Below, piece after piece: positions 38,901 to 50,900 of a DNA stretch of 64,000 nucleotides. Source of the DNA: Apostichopus japonicus. Taxonomy: Eukaryota; Echinodermata; Holothuroidea; Aspidochirotida; Stichopodidae. Below the pieces are notes generated by a model. The model was not told the DNA's origin, made no database searches, and saw only the letters and a program-made list of their open reading frames with translations. The first letter of the stretch is position 1. Every line of letters begins with the position of its first letter. The DNA lies in assembly GCF_037975245.1 (NCBI RefSeq), contig NC_092564.1, positions 21,245,984 to 21,309,983 on the forward strand, read 5' to 3'. Both the position numbers and the translations under genes were made by a program.

Positions 38901-41900
38901 GGTACACCTTTCAAATTTTACGAAAGATCGAGCAAAATACTTTCGAAAAATTCACGCGAAAACTGGCATATCGTGCTAAATGCAACAAATGTCATGTAAA
39001 CAAGGCTCTAGTACACCCATTTATGAATAAACCATACGACCACATCTGCTGTTAAGCGGGGGAAAAAGAAAGTATTTTCTAGAATTTCCACAAAAAAAAG
39101 AGAAAATACTTATCCTACCATTGTTAAGAGTATAGTACATAGCCTAACCACTTCGTCGGTTACGGATCTCACGTAACAACAAAAACACAACTTATTGTAT
39201 TTTGCGAAGTTGACGTTTTCTACAAGGACATGGAAAAAATATTGAGCATTTAGTTAATCATGCCAAGTGGCCTAAAACATGGGATTGCAAGGTTTACTTT
39301 GATAAAGATGGCCATACTGTAGCTATTGGGGCCTTGATATCGTGCTATGTCTGTATGGTATAGACTGTGCCTCGTGTTATCACGGGGAACAGATTGTTTT
39401 GTTCATGCGGATGAGTCGGTTAGCTTGAGGTGTGTTTTATATACATCCATGGTTTTACTTTGTTACGGGGATATAAATTTTCTTGAACGTCTAAGATAAT
39501 ATTTCGCATAACTTTACCGATCCTTTACTGACTGACCTAATTAATTCTAGAGTGGAGTCAAAATAGTTTACACCATGAAAAGTTTTTTGGAAACGTGCCA
39601 AAAATGTTAACCAGCAGGTGTTAGACAGGGGGTTGTTTGGCAATTAAGGTACCTGGGAAAATCCGCAGCACATGTACAGTAGCCTACCGTGATATTTAAG
39701 TACGGGTAAACACTGCAGTTAACTTGTAGGCTGATGTACGTATAAAGCACGCTGTTTATTGTTAGGCAGTCTAGAAACGGGGCTTTGCCGAACGTAGTTT
39801 GTTTCATAATATCGTCAGTTTTGTAAGTTAAACTTTTTAAAGATTGTAAGACAGGTTAAATCTCTTTTCATTTTATCACATAATATAGCTACTCTAACTT
39901 GTCTCTAACAGCAGACTGTTATTTTTGCCTGGCTCTGATGAAATACTACTATCTCAAGTAACGTTGGCAAGTTGCCAAGAAATAAATGTCACGCAATGTC
40001 ACACAATTGTGTAGTAACTCAATGCAGTTACAGTAGCCTATATGTAGTAGCTTTATTGATAAACAATTCTCCAACCTGCAGAGAAAATTCTATAACCCTT
40101 TTGTGCACATCCTGGACGAAAGTGACCAGTTCATTGCCTGGTCTTCTTTTGTGCATAAGAGGCTTAATTTGTGGTCTCATAGTCAAGTGCATACAACTGT
40201 CCACCGACTCTTGGAAGGCAGGAAATGTGTGCGTTCAAGCATGACTCATTACCAGCTGGTTGCTGTGCTCATTACACTGGCTAGCAACGGTTGGGCCTTC
40301 GATCATCGCCGGTTAAATTTGCGAGCCTTCCCTTATAAGATATCCATGGAATACATTTGTTATTGCTGTTATCTTCGACCACATAGTAGCCTAACAACAA
40401 ACTAAGTCAATGGGGTAATCTAGTATAGCCATCTGTTTATTAGCTGAAATTGTGACGCAGTTATAAGTTATCCATGCAATACTTTCGTTACTCGACCACA
40501 TATGGTAGCCTAACACCACACTAAGTCAATGGGAAATCTGCCTAACTATCGGTTTGCAAAAAATCACACTTTGCGTAGGATTCGGGTAATAAATTAGGAA
40601 CCGGGTAGAATCGCGTCGGGCGGGTACCCGGGTATCCGGATAACCCGTGCAAACACTACTTTTTACCCATGTTTTTTTTATGCATCAATATTTCTGTTTT
40701 AAGTTTGCTGCCTACTGAACAAGTTAGAATTCAAATGTGCACAATATAACTGAATGACAAGTTTGGAAGGATTACAAATATTTGGTAGACCTCCAACTTA
40801 GAAATTGCTATGTTAAGATGTTACCTGAATGTGGGATTTACACAAGCAGAGAATCTCAATTTGTTACTATACACTGCAGAAATCTGGAAGGCGTTTATGC
40901 CATACACACACACATCTGATTATGCTGAGAAAGTGAACAATTCATACTTTCACAGGTTCAAAGTTCAGGGCTCCCAGGAGGCTCATATGACTGGTTGCTA
41001 ACCAATAATAACTTTTAAGACACCTGAAAGTAAGTAACATTACTCTTTTTAGATAATAAGCTCTTTCAGGATGATAATTTTTTAGGCATTGTTATGGGTT
41101 TATGTCATGTCTGTAATATAACTTGTTTCGTCAAAAAACAACTGATAAGTTTGAATAAGATGGCACAATGGTTGTAAATAAAGGGAGTCAGAAACAACAC
41201 TTATTTTCTTATTATCTCAACAAGATTATAACAAATTGCAGTACAAAGTGCATCATAGATCCTGAAACAGAATACCACCACTATATAACTGAAAAGAGGA
41301 GAGTTTTCAAATAAAGTGAGTATCTTTTTCCCTTCAACAGACCGTTGTGACTGACACACCATCACCATTGCAGCATTAATCTCTATGTATCATACTGATT
41401 TGGCTTAAAGAGATTGCTAAAGCAAGTTTAAAATGGCTAGGAACATTACTAAACTTCAAAATTCAAGACAATAGTATGGTTTGTGTATGACTGGGGATTT
41501 ATGACTTAGCTTTCAGAATAGAATCCTATAATACTGTTAATAACACCAAAGATATCACCAATGAGGTTATAGTGTCTTTTAAAGGAAAATGTTACCAAAA
41601 ACCAAATTCCTCATTTCTGTCAAACCCATAAAACAAAAGATGCAATAACAGAATAATTCCTGCTTGGATGGATGATGTAATCTGGTATATAGAAACATTA
41701 CACAGGTAAAATTTGCTGCATAAATGGGAACTGAGCAATTAGCAGGTTTTGAAGACAGAACTGTAATAATTGTACCTTTTTTTTAAAAGAAATTACAGAT
41801 TATTTAGTGTATTTTCCTATAAATGCTATGAATGGTTGTCATACAGTAGTTTCATAGCTAAGATCCTTAAGAAGAACCTGTGCCTTTACCAATTTTCAAC

Positions 41901-44900
41901 AGTATGTAATTCATTTATTACCAATGAGAAAATGTCTACCAATTCCAAACTTGTTCTAAATTGTTCAGACATTACCAACCACAATAGCATGACAAACATG
42001 ATGTTTCCAAGTAAAACAGACAAAAGGCCAGTTTGAAGCAATGAATGAACGACCAGGCATAAATTTAGTAATGAGAGTTCAAGCAAGCCGGAAAGCCAGT
42101 AGGAATTTGCATTGATTCATCTTGCCTTGGACATTGTGTTTATAAAAGACGTTTAAAAATGAAAATCTCAAAACATGTGAGTGTTGACCCCAGTGCTGCT
42201 GTGAAATATTTCTGTTGCAATACAATTGAAAGAAGCAGCAAGGAATGCATGTAGATTAAAAAAAAGGATGCAGAGTTGCTGCAAAGTAAGGGAAGCCTTG
42301 TAAATCTAACTGCCATGTCCAGGCCGACGGAAATCTTGCACCACTTGTTCATTATGCATGTGCATATTGGTACCATGGCAGACTGCACACCAGCTGATAG
42401 CAAGCCAGAGTAATGAGCACAGCGTCATGAAAACAGAAAGCTGCTTATTGTTCACAAACAATGAGCAAACTTAGCCAAGTAAACGGATAAACTTTGGCAG
42501 TTTTGACAGTCAGTAGAGCTGTAGTTTATGTTGTAAATTGCCTTATACGCTAAAATCCGCCACTACCAAATGTCCAAGATTCAATACTTTTACATAATTC
42601 TTGCAAATCTTTAACGTTATCAAACCTCACAAACAAAATCTGTAGGTCATTTATGAAAGATTGTGACAATCAACTACTCGAAAGTTCGATAAAAAAAGCA
42701 CAAAAGTAAAGTATTTACCCTGTTCTGTACATTACGTAACTATGATTGAAAAAGTGAATCAGCCATTGCATTAAAAAAGTGCGCCCCAAGAACTTCGGAA
42801 AACCCATATTGACATACAAAAAGTCAAGCAAAACAATTATTAAGCTAGGTTACACATGTATGCTAACTACAGAGACCATCGACCGTAACGTCCATCTCTG
42901 CATAACAGTAGTACATTCTTCTAAACCGTGGATAATTTTAGTGCCAGCTAACTGCGACATAATTTCAGCGAATAAACAAATGATAAGGCTTGAATTTCCC
43001 ATTGGTTGTCTGTGTTGTTAGGCTGTCGAATGGTTAGAGATATGTATAGCATGGAGGGTAGTTTGGAGACAGTGTGCGCTCAAGTGTGACTCATTATCTG
43101 CTTGTGGTTGTGCTCATTATAGCCGCGGATAAATTCACCGGTCCGGACTCGGCAGTTAGATTTGCGAGGCTTCCCTCACCAAAGTTAAAATGCATGGGGA
43201 AGAAACTGTGAGACTGCCAAAACACAATGGGAAATCTGTAATGTATTTTTCACCAAGAACTGCTTGAGAATGAAATAAGCAGCAACTCAAACTAATTTAA
43301 TAGCATTTTGGATACTTTATTAAATTTTGAAAACTATCAGCTATATTAATCTTATTTTTCAATGACGTACACTCAAAGTTGATTGACTTGCCTCAATTCT
43401 GGAATACTTATGCAAAAAGCATCACAAGACAAGATGACACATTTTGTTGACACAACTTTCAGAGAACACCAACAAAACAAAAGCACTGAATACTGTTGTG
43501 AGCATTATGATGCACTGCAGGTTCAATACACAGTTTGCTTTGGTCATTCTTACCACTGAGCTTAAGATTTTAAACAACTTAAACATATAAACTGACCAAT
43601 CAGAGGCAAGGTGATGAAAAGGACAGGTAGTGTCATGAATTGGAAGCCGATAGCACATCTCCAGGTAAGTTTGGCATCCATCCATCACTTTGAAACGGCC
43701 TCCCCCAGGATTAGGAGCATTCTTTAATCTACTACATAGGCTGTTAAGAGTAGAAAATGCATGATACAGCACTTAACTTTGGTATAGGGATTCCAGTTAC
43801 TCAAAGCAGACCAACTTACAAACTTTTATGTCACATTCAAACATCTAATGCAAGTACAACTTCTTATACCCTAGAAAACAAATAGTAAAAGATGCAACTG
43901 CCACTAGCAAAATAAAAAGATAAACATCTTTACATTAGTAAATAAGATATATCTTCATTAGACTTAAAGCAATTAGTAGCCTCAAACCATTAGTTGTTAC
44001 AGGGATTGCTGCAATTATGCAATAAAAATATTATTAACAATTCCTCTACAAAACAGGAAAGGAGATCTACTGTACTTAGGTAGAGGAAATAGAAGATGAA
44101 TGGTTCATTAAGAAATGAGACATTAACTTTACTTCAATACCTGGAACTACCTAAATGTACACAGTTGAATAGAAAAATGGAACAAAAAAGCATTTGCAAT
44201 CTAGTCTCCATACAAAACACATCTCCTCTGTTTGTCCTTCTTGCAGGCCTCCCACATCAAACAGCAGGTGGCCTGTTGACAACTGCAATCTCCATTACCC
44301 CAGTCAGTTTAAACATGGGCTAGGAGTGGTAATCAAGTAATTTTTAGTACCAGTAGCTGTGCACATAGTACATGATGATAGTGACACTGTGTTGATTGAA
44401 AAGTGAACAACAAAACTAACATGACTATGTTACGAAAAATCAGCACACACAGGAATAGGAAGGAACATTATCAACAGGAAATAATGATTCACAACAGGCA
44501 TTTACAGTAAGTACTTTAATCATTTAAACACTGTCAAATTGACACAAGGACTACTGTGGTTCATTGTTATCACAGCTTCTACTACTATGCCTGAGTTGGG
44601 TATCCCGGTACCTGACCGAACATTCCGGTACCCGAATCGAAAACACACAAAACAGGTACCTGTTTTCTGCGGGAAAAATCGCTTTTAAAACTGGTACGCA
44701 AGTGCTTTCATGATTTCAATAATTCCATAGGTCTGCATGTTTTGATTAATCAAGACACACCTATACAGAAGATTAATTTCATAAAATAACTTTCTTGTAG
44801 TGTACATGGTTGTTTTATTACCTACTATTTCAAGTTTAAGCCATTCTTAATGATTATTTTTCGTGTGTGGAAAATAACTCACCCACCAAAATCAAAAATA

Positions 44901-47900
44901 TTATACCGATGAAATCTACTCAAAATTGATACCTTCAATCCATCGCAACAGCAACAGTATATTTGAATTACTTCAATTCCTCTTCAAAACATAGCACATA
45001 CCTTCCAAAAAGTTGCAGATTTCAAGCTAATTGAAAGGTGTTAACAAGGCTACACAAAGTGTGTGTTTTTTACTTTTGCAAACCGATGTTTAGGCAAGAT
45101 TTTCCCATTGACTTAGTGTGGTGTTAGGTTACCATGTGGTCGAAGATAGCAGCAATAATGAAACCATTCCATGGATAATATATTGTCAGCTAACTGCATC
45201 ACAATTTGAGCAAATAAACAGATGGTAAGGCTAGATATCCCAATTGACCTAGTGTGGTGTTAGGCTACCATGTGGTTGAAGATAGCAGCAATAATGAAAG
45301 TACTCCATTGATATTTTAGTTCCAGCTAACTGCGTCACAATTTGAGCGGACAGATGGTTAGGCTAGATTTCCCCATTGACTTAGTTTGGTGATAGGCTAC
45401 CATGTGGTCGGAGATTTTACGCAAACATAGTTTGTAGAGTGCAAGCGTCTTTGTTGTCATCATGCAGCTAGCTCTGGTAGTCCATAACAATTCTTTCCTC
45501 TCATAGTTGTAGCTACTCTATTCGTTCTTGCATGCGTAAAAAATATTGAAATTCTCAACAACAAAAATTTTCATTTATTCAGTTCATAAAAGGAAAGACT
45601 GGCAAGATAATAACAAAACAAACATAATCCAAAAGTGGATTTTACTAAACGTTTATTCCAAAATGCGATCTTTTAGCGATGAATTGCTACACGGTCACAG
45701 CTGTATTATTTAATTCAAGTTGAGAGCTGAAACTTTTTACGAGAAATCCCGTCTTGGCAACTTTTGACATACAGGATTTGAAATCAAATTGTGGAATCGG
45801 TCAGAAATAATTTTTGGAACATCTCTCTTTATTTCAGGTGCATTTGCATTATTACTTATTATACATCAAAACATGAAATTCAGTTGTTCATAACAGGAGT
45901 ATCGATTGAAAACGTATATTTCGGAAGTGTTATGTACGGTGGCAGAGTGACCTGCCATTTATGTACATTGTGTTTGGTTAGTTCCGCGATTTTTTGGTTC
46001 AATATTCTCTCCGGAGTTTCGGTTACCTGTTACCTGACCGGGTAATGATGACGGGTACCTGGTTCCAATTTTTTGCTACCCAACTCAGGCCTATTTACTA
46101 CTGTGTAATAAATCAATCAGAACTCCTGAAAAAAAAATGACAGTGTTAAATTTGTTACAAAGCTTCTTCGACAGGTTGATGTTCTTTAACTGTGCTTCCA
46201 ACCGGACATGTTCGCATCACAGAACATTCCACATTGGATCATGTTACAAACCTTGTGCCACATACCTAGCAGAATAATTTAGGTAAAGTGTTTCAGTTTA
46301 TAATTTTTTGGTGGGTGACTTTGTAAAGAGAAAATTGAACGTTCAAATAATTTTTCAAAATTTCACAATTTAAAAGACACTTTAATTATAGGTAACCACA
46401 TACAACTAATGACATGCGAAAACGTGTCAGTACTAGCAAAGTTCTCCTACATATTTTTTTCTTTCGTTCCCTTTGCCCATTGTAATATGAATTAAACTTC
46501 TATACCCATTGTGCACAGCTGTCGGTAATACAATTCATGAATAAATTAAGAATACTCTAGTTGTAAATACAGCTGTTATGTCCTAAACTAAATGTGAATT
46601 TCAACACTCATGCAGGTAAAGCAAGACACATACATCTTGATCACACAAGTGAGAGAGATATATTGAACAAAACTGGCCTTCTGTTCCTATTTGGATATTT
46701 TCAGAAGACTTCTTCAAACATAGCTATGACATGTCCCCAGGACTCTGAGTATGTATATTCTTTTAAGTACTGATCTTATATGTGTTCATGCTAAAGAAAC
46801 ATCAAGAGTGGCAGTCAAGTAAAGTAGTAGTTGTTCAAGGTTGACAATGCCCAATAGACATGACACTTTGCGACGATATCTGGCATTTTGTGAAGAAAAT
46901 AAATGGTTTCATATTTTGACCTCTGGAAAAGCGCCCTGTAATCTCAAATGTATGACTGTAGGCTTGCACGGTAAACCGGTGTTAGTACCGAAAACCGGTT
47001 TTTGCTGACCGAATTTAGGTACTATTTTTTATTTTAAGAAAAGCGAAAAACCGAAATGCGAATAGCAAGTACTGGAAAAAACAAAGTTAAAGCTTCCATC
47101 CATCATTTGTTTACTTGGTTAATGCGTGCATCAGTTAGGTGGCCTTGTAGTATTGAACTGACCTTGGTGGCCAACATCAGTAGTCGTGAGAAGTACACAA
47201 TCAAATGACAAGATGCAGTTCAAAATAAATTGTTATATCAAACGTGTTTGTCCTCTTTGTGTTGTTCTTATTATTTTACTTAAATTTAACAGTAGAGGAT
47301 ATGGAGAAAATCTTTTCAAACACATTGCGCACAGTTCGTGTTCAAAAAATGATTGTTAAAACTTGAAAGGTACATTGCGCAATCCACAAACCATACATGT
47401 ACAGCTGTGCACGCAGCCGGCCCAGAACTAGTGTTCAACCGATTACGCATAACAGAAAATACCGATTACCGATTATTTTTTTCATAATCGTACCGATTCC
47501 GATTATTTGAAAATGAGAAAATATCCCGTATATATGAAATCGGCAATAAAGTTTGACAGAAACAATTATTGTTGTGATTTTCCCGTTTCCTTTTGCTTCG
47601 TTGTGATACAAGGCTCTAAGGTATCATTTTGTATGTACCAAATTACCTCTGGAGTTTCTCAGGAATTTTTTTTTTTTTTTTTTTAAATTTCCAAAATACG
47701 GAAATATGACATCCTACCTAGTCAGCACTGTGCTAAGCGAATGGCCTAACCACCTCGACGTGAATGTCACCTGTTAATGGCTTGAAATGGGCTAAGAATA
47801 GTTACTCAAAATATCCATCTGAAAAAGTATCTCAGACAAACCATCCATCTTCAATCTTTACCAAAGTGTAAATTTTAATGACATATTGCCTTCATTCCGA

Positions 47901-50900
47901 CATTATTTTGTACTTATTTTCAGTATTATACCGTTTATGAACAAATATAAATGTTACGAACTTGAAGTTAAACATACCTATTCGTTACCTATTTAACTCC
48001 ATTCAGGTTCAATTAGAAAATGTAAGCTTAGGCCAATCAAACTGAAAAGCAAATTGTACCATCGTAACTTGTTTAAAATTACTCTAAAATGTAATACCAG
48101 ATTGATGTAAAGAAATAATAACAACTAGAAACTACTCCAATATAAAATATAACATTCCCTCTATAAGACATATCACTTACAGTACCTTCCCAACAAATGC
48201 CGATTTCCAGCAAATTGAAAGTTGTAAAGTAAGCTACGCATTTTTTTTTACAAACCGATGGTTAGGCTACATTTCCCATTGACTTAGTGTGGTTGTTAGG
48301 CTAACATGTGGTCGAAGATTGCAGTTTCCGTGGATATTTTTATTTTTTATTTGCGACACAACTAGAGCGAATAAACAGATGGCAAGGTTAGATTTCCATG
48401 CAGTTGACTTAGTGTGAAGTAAGGCTACCATGTGGTCGGAGATTTGTGAGGATTTTAGGTTATTTTCGCTGGTACTGAAATTGCTTCGTGCAGGCCGTAA
48501 TTTGCCACAGGAACTTCCCGGTGATTGTGCACGACCCTACCGGACTGCTTCAAATTTGATGCGGGATGTGAAAACTGTTTGCGCGATTCGCGCTGCAACT
48601 GCAATTCCTAGCTAAAGCAAACGCATGTCACAATTAATTTTACACAGACACCTGATATAACGAGGGCGATTTTCTTATATTTCTTTTTCGCACTCGTAAT
48701 TGTGCTTGAGGAGGGCTTTTTAGCACTTGCGAGGGCGAATTGTCCATCACCCCGCTTATTTCCGACCCTGTCAAGCACATTCCGTTAATTCGCGAAATTG
48801 GCATTGCTGCTATGCTTGCTGTGCCAAGAAATTTGAAGTCACTAACCAAATTGACGTAAATTGATGAAAGTATACACTGTGAAAGACGTGTAGAGGGTGT
48901 CTTATTTTAATATTTCGTAGTAAAAGAACAAACCTAATACATCAGTTGATATTTTCAACTTCCATATGTTTTTGAATAATGATATTTTCACCTTCCATAT
49001 GTTTTTGAATAATCGGTATTAAATAACTGGTATTCCACATAATTTTACCGATTCTGATTATGTTCCGATTATGCAATATCGTACCGATTCCGATTAGGTT
49101 AATCGTTTGAACACTACCCAGAACACAGGGCTAGTAGCAGTGACAAAACATTTGAGCAGGCTAGCTCTGTGAGTTGAACAACTAAAGATGCAATAAGTAA
49201 CATTAGACCAATCACAGTCCATTATTCACAAGATAACACCTGGCATCAGGCTTGAGCCAAGGAATACTAAAGGAGTAAAAATGTTGCATATATGGCTGGA
49301 AATAACAGATGTTGATGTTGGACAAGTTTTCTTTGTTCGCTAACAGATTTTATTTTCTTTGTAAGTTTCCTTTCACTATTTCTTCTTATCGGTTATCAGA
49401 CAAGGCGTCTCTCAGTTGGTTGTTCGTTTAGGTTGATGAATACATGTTTCCAACTTTGACATAAACAATTTATGATCTTTGCCGACCTAATACCCGCTTT
49501 TGCCAGCGATATTTTTCAACCTGTAATTGAAAGTGTAGACGGTAAATTCTCTTCACTCCTTGACGAGAAATTTATTTTACCGCCAAGACACCACCTGCGA
49601 ACATAGCTAGAGCCTCGTGCAATTTGGTACCTTCGAACACTTTGTCAGCCACTACTCAATTTATTGGACCAATCATATTGTGAAGCAATTGTTTTACGAT
49701 CTCCAATTCGTCATAATGGGATTTACACGGCCCTAATCTCTGAAAATATAACATGTGTTTGCATGGGGTATCCAGGTACCCACCGACGCAATACTACCCG
49801 GTTCCTAATTTATTACCCGAATCTTACGCAAAGTGTGATTTTTTTTTGTTGACAAACTGATGGTTAGGCAGATTTCCCATTGACTTAGTGTGGTGTTAGG
49901 CTACCATGTGGTCGAAGATAACAGCAATAACGAAAGTATTCCATGGATATCTTATAGGGCTGTGAGTTTTCGTTTAAAGACCTAAATGTTTAAACGGCCG
50001 ATATTTCGTTCGTTTAAACGTTTAAACGTTCGCGAAAATCGCGAGAAAATGCCGAGCATAAAGGCGTGGGTTCCAGGGGACCGCCCTAGGCCCTGGTGGG
50101 GCGAAGACCCCGGAAAAGGAAAAGGAATTTTTTGCGTGTCTGGCGATAAAAAAATTCGCAGTTGAGGATGCAAAATACTGACAACTTTTTGAATTTAAAT
50201 TGTCACAAAGCTGATGAAAATTTTTAAATGACAAGTTAGAGTAGCTGTATTATGTTACAAAATGAAAAGAGATTTAATCTGTTTTACAATCTTTAAAAAG
50301 TTTAACTTACAGAACCTCCGATATTATGAAACAAAAAACGTTCGGCAAAGCCCCGTTTCTAGAATGCCTAACAATGAATAGCGCGACTAAACGTACATCA
50401 GATTACAACTGCAGTACGGTTTAACCTAACTTAAATACTATGGTAGGATACTGTATATGTGCTCAGATGGTACCTTGCCAAACAACTGCGCGTTCATCCC
50501 CTGTCTAACACCTGTTTGTTAACATTTTTGGCACGTTTCCAAGAAACGTTTCATGGAGTATTCCCCATGATACACGAGGCACAGTTCATACACGCAGCAC
50601 AAGATATCAAGCTATGGTCATCTTTATGAAAGTAAACCTTGTAATAAAATATGTTTTAGGCCACACGGCATGATTAACTAATGCTTAACATTATTTCCAT
50701 GTTCTTGTAGAAAACGTAAAGTTCGCAAAATACAATTGGTTGTGTTTTTGTAGTTACGTGAGATCCGTAACAGACGAGGTGGTTAGGCTATTTGATATAC
50801 ACTTAACTATGGTAGGACATTATTTTTTCTGTATTTTTGGAAATTCTAGAAAATACTTTCTTTTCCCCCCGCTTTACACCAGATGTGGTCTTATGGTTTA

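Larger units (their letters stand above)
37332..40658. mobile_element. hAT-like element H3, 3327 bp, with a Harbinger-like element inside
   Basis: The left end TAGTGTTTACACGGGTCC and the right end, reverse-complemented TAGTGTTTGCACGGGTTATC, fit YARNG. A perfect 8-bp TSD, CTTTTTAC, lies at 37324-37331 and 40659-40666. Subterminal GGGTACCCG repeats occur on both sides. Without the inner element (38128-40332) it is about 1.12 kb and matches H2 in inverse orientation, so H2 acts as the empty form. Confidence 0.88.
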
